Below, piece by piece: positions 7,265 through 13,865 of a stretch of DNA of 32,165 nt (position 1 is the first letter of the stretch; every line of letters begins with the position of its first letter). The DNA lies in NCBI GenBank assembly GCA_009827215.1, contig WUAJ01000003.1, positions 1 through 32,165 of the forward strand. The letters are read 5' to 3'. The notes below the pieces were generated by a model. That model ran no database searches. It saw only the letters and a program-made list of their open reading frames with translations, and was not told where the DNA came from. This stretch comes from Phycisphaeraceae bacterium (lineage in GTDB: Bacteria > Planctomycetota > Phycisphaerae > Phycisphaerales > UBA1924). Both the position numbers and the translations under genes were made by a program.

Positions 7265-7909
7265 ATGAGCGATGACATCCGGCATATCTGTTTCGACTGG
7301 GGCGGGGTCATACTCAAAATCTGTCGTACTTGGGAAGAAGGCTGCGCTAGCGCCGGCATCGAGAAGAAGACCAAGAAAGCCGGGACGGCGTGCTACAAGA
7401 AGATGCGCGCCATCGAGCCGCGCTACCAAACAGGACAGATGAGCGACAAGGCGTTCTTCCGCTCGATCTCCAAAGCATGCGATGAGGCGTACTCGATCGA
7501 CGATGTTGCCGCGGTCCATCATGCGTGGTTGCTCGACGAGTACGAGGGGATGGGCGAGCTGATCGACGAGCTCAACGAGTACGCGGATCTGACGACTGGA
7601 TTGTTCTCCAACACGAACTCGCTTCACTGGGATCGGATGGAAGAGGAATCTCCGAGCGCGTTCATCATCGAGCACAAGCACGGCAGTCACTTGTTCGGAC
7701 TCGCAAAGCCGGACGAAAAAGCGTTCGCGGCCTACGAGCGCCGCGTCAATGCGGCGGGGTCGCAGATCCTATTCTTCGATGATTCCCCTGAGAATGTCGC
7801 GGGGGCTCGCGCCTTCGGCTGGAACGCGGAGCAGGTCGATTTCAAGAAGTGCACCGCGACCCAGGTTCGTGCGCATCTTGAGCGGCTGATGATTCTCGAA
7901 CCGGCATAA
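7265..7909 (+). CDS. HAD-superfamily hydrolase (YihX-like phosphatase)
   Basis: The 214-residue product has the four HAD motifs: ICFDWGGVI near residue 8 with the nucleophile Asp, GLFSNTN (motif II Ser/Thr), FGLAKPDEKAF with the motif III Lys, and ILFFDDSPENVAGARAFG (motif IV acidic pair). A Gly rather than Asp at the second position after the nucleophile, together with a helical cap inserted between motifs I and II, resembles the YihX / epoxide-hydrolase N-domain phosphatase group, which acts on small phosphorylated metabolites. The ATG lies one base after the truD stop with GGAGAA upstream, so translation is probably coupled. The physiological substrate is unknown. Confidence 0.85.
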   Translation: MSDDIRHICFDWGGVILKICRTWEEGCASAGIEKKTKKAGTACYKKMRAIEPRYQTGQMSDKAFFRSISKACDEAYSIDDVAAVHHAWLLDEYEGMGELIDELNEYADLTTGLFSNTNSLHWDRMEEESPSAFIIEHKHGSHLFGLAKPDEKAFAAYERRVNAAGSQILFFDDSPENVAGARAFGWNAEQVDFKKCTATQVRAHLERLMILEPA

Positions 7910-7950
7910 TCATCCACCATTGGCTATTTTGAGTTGTTAGGTTATTCTGC

Positions 7951-7980
7951 TTGACATTTACTTGTTGCAACACATAATAC
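7951..7980 (+). promoter_or_regulatory. marR promoter with operator in the spacer
   Basis: A perfect TTGACA at 7951-7956 is followed after 18 bases by TAATAC at 7975-7980 (or CATAAT two bases earlier). The palindrome TGTTGCAACA sits between the boxes. The -10 ends only three bases before the annotated ATG, so the mRNA would be leaderless or the true start lies downstream. Confidence 0.6.
7963..7972. promoter_or_regulatory. Probable MarR operator in the marR promoter
   Basis: TGTTGCAACA is a perfect 10-base palindrome between the -35 and -10 boxes. The same core recurs, extended, ahead of the pirin gene at 8510-8523. A protein bound here would block RNA polymerase. Confidence 0.6.
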
Positions 7981-7983
7981 AGC

Positions 7984-8487
7984 ATGGCTACGCAAAATAC
8001 AAAAACAGATTCTCGCTCTCGGCTCGCGGTTGAGCTTGGGAAGAAGAACGCGTTCACGATGCGTGAGCAGGAGGCGTATCTGAATCTGGTGCGGACGATG
8101 AGCGTGCTGGGGCGCGACTTTGCGCAGTTGTTTAAGAGCTTCGGCGTGTCGGAAACGCAGTACAACGCGCTGCGGATTATTGCGGGAGCCGGGAAGCAGG
8201 GCATACGGATGGAATCGATCGGGGAGCGGATGGTGGCGCATGATCCGGACACGACTCGGCTCGTGAATCGCTTGCTCGATGCGGGGTTTGTCGTCAAGGA
8301 GAAGCTCGAGGACGATCGCAGGTGCTCTGTCGTGCGGATCACTGGTGAGGGGCGGGCGCTGCTCAAGCGGATGCGGGGCAAGGTGGACCAGCTGCACAAG
8401 CAGCAGCTGGGGCACATGAAGGCGGGTGAGCTGGATCAACTCAACAGGTTGCTGGTCCTTGCACGCGATGGGGCAGAAACTGAATGA
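7984..8487 (+). CDS. MarR-family transcriptional regulator
   Basis: The 167-residue product has the MarR winged-helix layout: dimerisation helices at the N-terminus, a helix-turn-helix region (GIRMESIGERMVAHDPDTTRLVNRLLDAGFV) around residues 78-108, then the wing with KLEDDRRCSVVRITGEGRALL. The usual DRR wing motif is present and is followed by the protein's only Cys, which might allow redox or electrophile sensing; that is inference. It likely represses its own gene and the pirin gene through the shared TGTTGCAACA palindrome. The ATG at 7984 overlaps the predicted RNA start; M26 (8059), preceded at some distance by GGGAAGAAG, is an alternative start. A 92-base gap with the second palindrome separates it from pirin. 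Confidence 0.9.
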   Translation: MATQNTKTDSRSRLAVELGKKNAFTMREQEAYLNLVRTMSVLGRDFAQLFKSFGVSETQYNALRIIAGAGKQGIRMESIGERMVAHDPDTTRLVNRLLDAGFVVKEKLEDDRRCSVVRITGEGRALLKRMRGKVDQLHKQQLGHMKAGELDQLNRLLVLARDGAETE

Positions 8488-8509
8488 TCTGATTTTATTT
8501 GGAATAATA

Positions 8510-8523
8510 TGTGTTGCAACACA
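8510..8523. promoter_or_regulatory. Probable MarR operator upstream of pirin
   Basis: TGTGTTGCAACACA is a perfect 14-base palindrome containing the same TGTTGCAACA core as the marR promoter. It lies in an A+T-rich marR-pirin gap, immediately upstream of TTTATACAGG, which could supply the -10 box. Confidence 0.6.
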
Positions 8524-8579
8524 CTTTATACAGGTAACACTCCACGGCACTCGCTGGAGCACAGGAAAGGAGCGGCATC

Positions 8580-9293
8580 ATGACCAAGACAAACGCACAA
8601 CTCAGGTTTTGGGACGGCGCGACGCGCGGGCGGACGCAGATTGGCTGGCTCGACGGGTACCACTCGTTCTCGTTTGGTCGGTACATGGATCCGGATCGGA
8701 TGGGGTTTCGTTCGCTCCGGGTGATTAACGATGACAAGATCAAGGCGAGCCGCGGGTTTGGGATGCATCCGCATCATGAGATGGAGATCCTGACCTGGGT
8801 GCTCGATGGGAAGATCAAGCACGAGGACAGCACTGGTCAGCATGGCGAGATCGTTCCCGGCGATCTCCAGCTGATGTCTGCGGGCAGGGGGATCCGCCAT
8901 AGCGAGTTCAATGGTCTGGATGATGCGACGACGCATCTGCTGCAGATCTGGATCGAGCCGAGCGTTGCGGGGGTCGAGCCGGGATATCAGCAGACGTCGT
9001 TTGATGCGGCGGGTCGAGCGGATCAATGGCAGCTGCTCGCGTCTCCTGCTGCTCGCGATGGGTCGCTGAAGATTCACGCGGATGCGGAGGTCTCGGTTGC
9101 GGACCTGAGTGCTGGAAGCATGATCGGAGCGATTGTCCCTGACGGTCGGCATGGGTATGTCCATGTGGCGCGCGGGAAGGTCTTGGTTGATGGCAAAGAA
9201 CTCACGGGTGGTGATGCGTTCTCGTTTGAAGCGGGACGCGTTGACATTGAAGGAATCGAGGGCAGCGAGTTGCTGTTCTTTGAACTGGCATAA
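8580..9293 (+). CDS. Pirin family protein
   Basis: The 237-residue bicupin has the pirin N-terminal signature: DGYHSFSFGRYMDPDRMGF, then GFGMHPHHEMEILTWVLDG and LQLMSAGRGIRHSEFN. His63, His65, His107 and Glu109 match the four metal ligands of pirins such as E. coli YhhW, some of which have quercetinase (flavonol dioxygenase) activity. The C-terminal cupin is degenerate, as usual. AAAGGAG precedes the ATG. The gene sits between a MarR regulator and a SnoaL-like gene, a context typical of electrophile or quinone stress responses; that role is inferred from context. Confidence 0.92.
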   Translation: MTKTNAQLRFWDGATRGRTQIGWLDGYHSFSFGRYMDPDRMGFRSLRVINDDKIKASRGFGMHPHHEMEILTWVLDGKIKHEDSTGQHGEIVPGDLQLMSAGRGIRHSEFNGLDDATTHLLQIWIEPSVAGVEPGYQQTSFDAAGRADQWQLLASPAARDGSLKIHADAEVSVADLSAGSMIGAIVPDGRHGYVHVARGKVLVDGKELTGGDAFSFEAGRVDIEGIEGSELLFFELA

Positions 9294-9324
9294 ACACACA
9301 CGAACCACACAAGGAGAAAGCACT

Positions 9325-9690
9325 ATGAGCACTGGTACAGAAACACAGGTCGGGATCGAATCGCTTCTGGGATACATCCGCGAGGGGCGGATCATGGACG
9401 CGATGAAGGAGTTTTATGCGGATGATGTGGTGATGGAGGAGCCGGCGTATGGGAAGACTGTGGGGCTCGCGGCGAATCTTGAGCGCGAGCAGCAGTTTGT
9501 GGATTCGGTCGCGGAGTTCACGAGCTTCGAGACTCCCAAGGTCATGGTCGGCGAAAATAGCTCGGCGTACGAGAACTCGATGAGCTGGAAGAGCACGGAT
9601 GGTCAGGACATCCAGATCGAGCAGGTCGCGGTTCAGGAATGGCGCGATGGGAAGATTGTGAGCGAGCGATTCTACTACGCGACGAGTTGA
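9325..9690 (+). CDS. SnoaL-like / NTF2-fold small protein
   Basis: Starting at ATG 9325, which follows AAGGAG, the product is 121 residues. The pattern LLGYIREGRIMDAMKEFYADDVVMEEP near the N-terminus and VAVQEWRDGKIVSERFYYA at the end is the SnoaL-like/NTF2 fold, a cone-shaped pocket used by cyclases, isomerases and many small-molecule binders. The longer ORF start at 9133 overlaps pirin and is rejected. The 31-base gap after pirin suggests cotranscription under the MarR operator. The substrate is unknown. Its stop lies six bases from the stop of the convergent MBL-fold gene. Confidence 0.8.
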   Translation: MSTGTETQVGIESLLGYIREGRIMDAMKEFYADDVVMEEPAYGKTVGLAANLEREQQFVDSVAEFTSFETPKVMVGENSSAYENSMSWKSTDGQDIQIEQVAVQEWRDGKIVSERFYYATS

Positions 9691-9696
9691 GCTTGG

Positions 9697-10716
9697 TTAT
9701 TGAGACAGCTCGTCGTAGACGGCGCTGATGGCGCGGGATTTGATTCGTTCGAATCCCAGTCCATCCATGAAGTCCCAATGCATTTCGGCGACGGCTTCCT
9801 TTGTGGTGCCGGCGTCGATTTGTTTTTGGACTTGTTCGATGAGTTGGCTCATGTAGTCGAGTTGTGATTGGATGATGGCTTTGGTTCCTGGTTGGCCGTG
9901 TCCTGGGATAACTGTGGTTTTGGAGTCGCAGAGGGCGAGTGTTCTTTGGAGTGAGTTCACCCATCCCTTGGCGGTGACTCCTGCGGATGGGTCGAAGAAT
10001 GGGTGGAGTCCTGCGAAGACGAGGTCTCCGGTATGGATCACATTGTCGTTCTCGAAATGAACGACGAGGTCGTTGTCGGTGTGTCCGGCGCCGAAGTGGT
10101 GAAGGGTGATTTCGGTTGAAGGGATTGTGGTGACGGCTTTATCTACGGCGGTGGTTGGGGTGATGGTTTGGTTGGTCCAGCTCGACGCTTTGGAAGAGAT
10201 TTGGTGTGCGATTGATTCGAGTTCTTCGGAGTCGCTGTATTGCTTTGCTTGGTCCACGGCGTTTTGGGCGGTTTGTTTGAATCGATCGAGCTGGGATTGG
10301 ATCCGTGGGATGGCGTTCTTGTGTGCGTAGGACGCTTTGGCGTGTGGGATGATGGCGCCGTTTCCGGCGGTGTGGTCGCCGTGGTGGTGGGTGTTGATCA
10401 GGGTGAGGGGCGGATGATCCGCGGCGAGGATTGTGTGGGCATCATCAAGGATCGCGCCGGCGAAGTGTGGATACTTGGTATCGATGAGTGTGCAACGGTC
10501 TTCGCGGAGGTGGAGCAGGACATTTCCTCCGGTGTTGAGGTCTACGAAGGCGTAGTGGTTTGGCTTGATCTGGTACCACTTGAGCAAGGTTTGTTTATTG
10601 TCTACTAGTGAGCGGAACGCTGAAGCGATCGCCGGGGATGTGATGGCGAGGGTTGAGGTGGTTGCGGCGAAGAGTTTGAGGGCGTCGCGGCGCGAGAGGG
10701 CTGATTGAATGGTCAC
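9697..10716 (-). CDS. Tat-exported MBL-fold metallo-hydrolase
   Basis: The 339-residue product begins with a twin-arginine signal (SRRDALKLFAATTSTLAITSPAIASA). The mature part has the metallo-beta-lactamase motifs NTHHHGDHTAGN (HxHxDH), FGAGHTDNDLVVHF, VIHTGDLVF and VIPGHG, so a dinuclear metal site is expected. The family includes beta-lactamases, glyoxalase-like and quinone-related hydrolases; subfamily and substrate are not clear. An insert of about 60 charged residues with DRFKQTAQNAVDQAKQ lies after the HHHGDH motif. It uses a GTG start with AAAGGAG eight bases upstream. It is divergent from efp and convergent with the SnoaL-like gene. Confidence 0.85.
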   Translation of the reverse strand: MTIQSALSRRDALKLFAATTSTLAITSPAIASAFRSLVDNKQTLLKWYQIKPNHYAFVDLNTGGNVLLHLREDRCTLIDTKYPHFAGAILDDAHTILAADHPPLTLINTHHHGDHTAGNGAIIPHAKASYAHKNAIPRIQSQLDRFKQTAQNAVDQAKQYSDSEELESIAHQISSKASSWTNQTITPTTAVDKAVTTIPSTEITLHHFGAGHTDNDLVVHFENDNVIHTGDLVFAGLHPFFDPSAGVTAKGWVNSLQRTLALCDSKTTVIPGHGQPGTKAIIQSQLDYMSQLIEQVQKQIDAGTTKEAVAEMHWDFMDGLGFERIKSRAISAVYDELSQ

Positions 10717-10745
10717 CGTATGCTCCTTTGTGCGTGGTCTTGCTG

Positions 10746-10754
10746 TGCTAGGAT
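10746..10754 (+). promoter_or_regulatory. Candidate extended -10 promoter for efp-aroK
   Basis: TGC followed by TAGGAT at 10749-10754 forms an extended -10 element. No good -35 is visible (weak TTGTGC at 10728). The expected RNA start near 10761 lies just ahead of the leader fold. Confidence 0.35.
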
Positions 10755-10764
10755 AGGGGCGCTC

Positions 10765-10818
10765 TGGGAATGGTCCCTCGGCGTGTGTGTAACTCCGATC
10801 GCTCGGCGATCATTCCCA
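10765..10818 (+). other. Predicted folded leader of efp mRNA
   Basis: TGGGAATG (10765-10772) pairs perfectly with CATTCCCA (10811-10818), enclosing a GATCGC/GCGATC hairpin with a TCG loop (10797-10811). The two helices share base 10811, so they abut or compete. The outer 3' arm ends directly before the AGGAAA ribosome binding site, so pairing could influence initiation. Confidence 0.4.
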
Positions 10819-10832
10819 GGAAACTGATATCT

Positions 10833-11399
10833 ATGAAAGCAAACGAACTGCGTCCGGGCATGGCGGTGAACTACAGCGGGAAGTTGTATGTTGTTGCGAA
10901 GCTTGCACATACGAAACCCGGCAAGGGGCCGGCGTACATCCAGATCAAGATGCGTGCTGTGGATGGGTCTGGGATGACAGAGAAGCGATTCCAAGGCTCG
11001 GATGTGGTTGATGGTGCGACACTTGATCGGCGTGAGATGGAGTTTCTCTACGGCGACGGTGAGGGCGGCGGGACTTTCATGGATATGGAAGACTACGACC
11101 AGGTCGAGTTGAGTCAGGATCTGCTCGACGACGCGTTGCTCTACATGTCTCCGAACTCGAGCTGCACTGTGCTGTTCCACGAGGGGAATCCGGTTGCGAT
11201 TGAACTGCCTTCTGCGGTTGTAGTCACTGTGACCGAAACACCTCCTGGTATCAAGGGCGCGACTGCGACGAATCAGCTCAAGGAAGCTGAGTGTGATACT
11301 GGATTGAAGACGCGCGTGCCGCCGTTTATCTCCAATGGCGAGAAGATCCGTGTATCGACTGAAGACGGGTCGTACATGGCGCGCGTGAAGGACGAGTAA
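10833..11399 (+). CDS. efp: Translation elongation factor P
   Basis: From ATG 10833 the product is 188 residues with the three EF-P beta-barrel domains: MKANELRPGMAVNYSGKLYVVAK, the KRFQGSDVVDGATLDRREMEFLY block, and a C-terminal PPGIKGATATNQLKEAECDTGLKTRVPPFI region. EF-P enters the ribosomal E site and rescues ribosomes stalled at polyproline. The tip of the first-domain loop reads KPGKGPA, with Lys31 in the position that is lysylated (EpmA) in some bacteria; no modification gene is visible here. The track start at 10770 lies inside the leader and is rejected; AGGAAA precedes 10833. aroK follows after two bases, so the pair is probably one transcript. Confidence 0.95.
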   Translation: MKANELRPGMAVNYSGKLYVVAKLAHTKPGKGPAYIQIKMRAVDGSGMTEKRFQGSDVVDGATLDRREMEFLYGDGEGGGTFMDMEDYDQVELSQDLLDDALLYMSPNSSCTVLFHEGNPVAIELPSAVVVTVTETPPGIKGATATNQLKEAECDTGLKTRVPPFISNGEKIRVSTEDGSYMARVKDE

Positions 11400-11401
11400 A
11401 G

Positions 11402-11938
11402 ATGAGCACGCTCGAACCCAATCTCGTGTTGATTGGGTTGCGCGGTTCTGGTAAGTCCACCATCGGTGCTCGGCTTGCCGAATCACTCGGACGCGACTTT
11501 GTCGATCTCGATGACTCGACGGCTCGCGTTTTGGACTGCGCTGGCGCCGGAGAAGCGATCGCGAATCATGGGATGGACGCGTTCCGCGCTGCGGAGCGAA
11601 CGGCTCTGTACCAGGAGTTACAGACCAATGGACGCGTGATCGCGCTTGGGGGTGGGACCCCCACTGCTGAGGGGTGCGTGGGACTGCTCAACTCGAGTGA
11701 ATGTCGCGTGATCTATCTCAAAGCGCAACCAAGCACGCTGCGGACACGCTTGAGCAGCACGGACAACACGGATCGCCCCTCGCTCACGGGCGGCGATGTG
11801 CTTGATGAGATCGGGACGGTCTACGAACAGCGTGATCCGTTGTATATGCAGATCGCAGAATCGGTCGTGCACACCGATGGAGTGAGCGAGGACTCGACGG
11901 TTGTGGCGTTGATCGCGCTGGCGAGAGCGGAGTCCTAA
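11402..11938 (+). CDS. aroK: Shikimate kinase
   Basis: The 178-residue product has the P-loop GLRGSGKST near residue 12, the shikimate-binding DLDD, FRAAE and GGG motifs, and a lid region with RPSLTG. It phosphorylates shikimate at the 3-hydroxyl with ATP in the chorismate pathway, in the cytoplasm. Length is typical of AroK. It starts two bases after efp, which suggests translational coupling to an abundantly expressed gene. Its stop codon overlaps the stop of convergent trpF by four bases, so neither gene has its own terminator between them. Placing an aromatic pathway kinase opposite trpF is notable but may be chance. Confidence 0.93.
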   Translation: MSTLEPNLVLIGLRGSGKSTIGARLAESLGRDFVDLDDSTARVLDCAGAGEAIANHGMDAFRAAERTALYQELQTNGRVIALGGGTPTAEGCVGLLNSSECRVIYLKAQPSTLRTRLSSTDNTDRPSLTGGDVLDEIGTVYEQRDPLYMQIAESVVHTDGVSEDSTVVALIALARAES

Positions 11939-12570
11939 CTATTTGCGGCGTGGACCGCAGCGCAGAGTTTGGCAATCTTGGTGTGGTCTTTGATTCCCGG
12001 CTCGGATTCGACGCCGGATGAGATGTCCACGGCGTAAGGCTTGAGGGTCTTGATGACCTCGGTCACATTGGATTCATCCAGACCTCCGGCGATGATGATC
12101 CGCTTTGTATAGTTCTCTATGAGTGGTGCGAGCTGGGACCAATCGAACGCTTTGCCTTCACCTCCATCGGAGCCGTCGATGAGGAGGGCGTCGACCTCGG
12201 CAACCTTTGACCAACGATCGAGCTGGGATTGGATGGTGACCTGTTCGTATTTGAATGCCTTGATGACTCCGGGTCCGCACTGCTGGACGAGTGAGACAGG
12301 TTCTTTGCCGTGGAGTTGGAAGGAGTGCGCGGGACAGGTTTGTTCGAGGTCACAGAACTCGTCGAGGGTGAGGTCGCGGGAGACTCCGATCGCGGAGACC
12401 ATCGGTGGTAAGTTGAACATGATCGCGGCGGCGTCATCCGGATCGATGAAGCGCGGGGTGTCTTTGACGAAGATGAATCCGAGCGCGTCGGCGCCGTTGT
12501 CCACGGCGGCTTGGGCGTCGGCGATGTTGGTGATGCCGCAGATTTTGATTCGTGTGCGATGGTGAGTCAT
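11935..12570 (-). CDS. trpF: Phosphoribosylanthranilate isomerase
   Basis: The 211-residue TIM barrel has the N-terminal RIKICGIT with the catalytic Cys, ALGFIFVKDTPRFI, FQLHGKE, LLIDGSDGGEGKAFDW with the general-acid Asp, IIIAGGLDESNV and AVDISSGVE phosphate-binding loops. It performs the Amadori rearrangement of N-(5-phosphoribosyl)anthranilate in tryptophan synthesis. It is separated from any other trp gene in the window. The start codon overlaps the stop of the upstream rhomboid gene in an ATGA arrangement, so expression is tied to that gene. Its end overlaps aroK. Confidence 0.94.
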   Translation of the reverse strand: MTHHRTRIKICGITNIADAQAAVDNGADALGFIFVKDTPRFIDPDDAAAIMFNLPPMVSAIGVSRDLTLDEFCDLEQTCPAHSFQLHGKEPVSLVQQCGPGVIKAFKYEQVTIQSQLDRWSKVAEVDALLIDGSDGGEGKAFDWSQLAPLIENYTKRIIIAGGLDESNVTEVIKTLKPYAVDISSGVESEPGIKDHTKIAKLCAAVHAANS

Positions 12571-13724
12571 TCTTGTTTGCTCCGGATGGCATCGAGTTCG
12601 GATTGGGCGAGAGCTTTGATGTCGTCGTCTGAGGTGTTGGCGATGAGGTTTTTGAGGATGTCGAGGGCTGCGTCAGGGTTGTTGAGATCGTTTGCGTTGA
12701 TGCGGGCGCGGAGGATGCAGATGACATCGCGTTCGGTATCGTTGGGGTAGTCCTTAAGCAGTGCTTGGTACGCGTCGAGTGCTTCCTGACGCTGATTGGT
12801 TTGATAAAGATGATTGGCGATCTGGTACTGCGCATCGCGATGCATCGTGGTCGGGTACTTGGGATCATCATTGAAGTACTGGACCATCGCGAGGTAGCGA
12901 TCTGCAGCATCTTCGACATTGCCTTGCGTGAGGCGTTCTGAGATCTGTGCTCGGCGTGCGGCGAGTTCGGCGACCATTGGATCCTGTTTCGATTCGGTCT
13001 TGTAGGGTTTCGGAGTGGAGTTGCGTGACGCGGCTTTGAAGGCGCGTTTGCGGTTCTTATGCTGGAGGATGGAGAAGAGGTCGTAGCTCGGTTCGCGCGC
13101 GAGGATCTTGGTCGCAAGGAGGAAAATTGCGGTGGAGATTCCTATCGCGTATCCACCAAGATGTGCGGCGTTTGCGGTGCCGTTGTTGGGTTGGAAGGTT
13201 TGGGAGAAGAGATCGATGACGATCCAGAGTCCGATGAGCCACCACGCTGGCGCCATGAGGAACTGGATGAGGATGAAGAACCAGAGCACGCGGATGCGTG
13301 AGTTGGGAAACAGCACAAGGAACGCGCCGGTCACGGCGGCGATCGCTCCCGATGCGCCGATCGCGGGATGGTTGGACACAGCGACATGAATGAGTCCCGA
13401 TCCGATCGCGCCGACGAGGTAGAAGATGGTGAATCCGATGCGTCCGAAGCGATCCTCGACTGGGGGTCCAAACACGAAGAGCGCGAGCATGTTGCCGGCG
13501 ATGTGCCAGAAGTCGGCGTGGAGGAATGCGGAAGTCACGGGTCCCCAGGGTGTGAGGTCGTGTCTCCAGACTTGTCCGAAGTTCAAGAATCGTTCGACGA
13601 GCTGGGGATCCGAAGATTGGAGAATGATCTGGAGGACGAATACCACCAGATTCAGGGCGATGAGCACAGGGACAATGCGTGTCCTGCGAGCAAGGGGGCG
13701 GTTTGTACCCAGAGGGATGAGCAT
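12567..13724 (-). CDS. Rhomboid-family intramembrane protease with C-terminal TPR-like region
   Basis: The 385-residue protein has about six transmembrane helices in its first 210 residues and a soluble helical tail. Rhomboid hallmarks are HADFWHIAGNML (His69, His74, Asn78), the catalytic GASG (Ser125) and AHLGGYAIG with catalytic His188. The C-terminal part (about 245-385) contains helix pairs such as QYQIANHLYQTNQRQEALDAYQALLKDYPN, typical of tetratricopeptide repeats. Rhomboids cut transmembrane substrates within the membrane; the tail may recruit partners (inference). It sits upstream of and overlaps trpF. No clear Shine-Dalgarno sequence precedes its ATG. Confidence 0.88.
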   Translation of the reverse strand: MLIPLGTNRPLARRTRIVPVLIALNLVVFVLQIILQSSDPQLVERFLNFGQVWRHDLTPWGPVTSAFLHADFWHIAGNMLALFVFGPPVEDRFGRIGFTIFYLVGAIGSGLIHVAVSNHPAIGASGAIAAVTGAFLVLFPNSRIRVLWFFILIQFLMAPAWWLIGLWIVIDLFSQTFQPNNGTANAAHLGGYAIGISTAIFLLATKILAREPSYDLFSILQHKNRKRAFKAASRNSTPKPYKTESKQDPMVAELAARRAQISERLTQGNVEDAADRYLAMVQYFNDDPKYPTTMHRDAQYQIANHLYQTNQRQEALDAYQALLKDYPNDTERDVICILRARINANDLNNPDAALDILKNLIANTSDDDIKALAQSELDAIRSKQE

Positions 13725-13770
13725 CGGGGATGGTACACGGTTGAGCGGGGCGAGGGAGTGGTGTGTTGCC

Positions 13771-13776
13771 TATAGT
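13771..13776 (+). promoter_or_regulatory. Candidate -10 box for citrate synthase
   Basis: TATAGT at 13771-13776 matches five of six consensus positions. The -35 region is poor. The predicted RNA start (about 13782) coincides with the first base of the leader stem. Confidence 0.35.
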
Positions 13777-13780
13777 TACC

Positions 13781-13832
13781 ACCCGGTATCTGGAGACGCT
13801 GAGAGAGCGTGGCATTCCAGATCGAGCCGGGT
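13781..13832 (+). ncRNA. Three-tiered hairpin leader of citrate synthase mRNA
   Basis: Three nested helices pair perfectly: ACCCGG/CCGGGT (13781-13786 with 13827-13832), ATCTGGA/TCCAGAT (13788-13794 with 13816-13822) and ACGCT/AGCGT (13796-13800 with 13806-13810) closing a GAGAG loop. Internal loops are asymmetric (T opposite CGAG; G opposite GGCAT). The structure ends 33 bases before the ATG and seems to start at the mRNA 5' end. It may be a stability hairpin or a cis-regulatory RNA; I do not recognise a known class. Confidence 0.5.
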
Positions 13833-13865
13833 CTTTGAGCCGATTTGTAGTCGAAAGGATGCTGT

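Noticed and set aside
9133-9324. N-terminal extension of the SnoaL-like ORF
   Set aside because: It overlaps pirin; the ATG at 9325 with a clear AAGGAG gives the normal family length.
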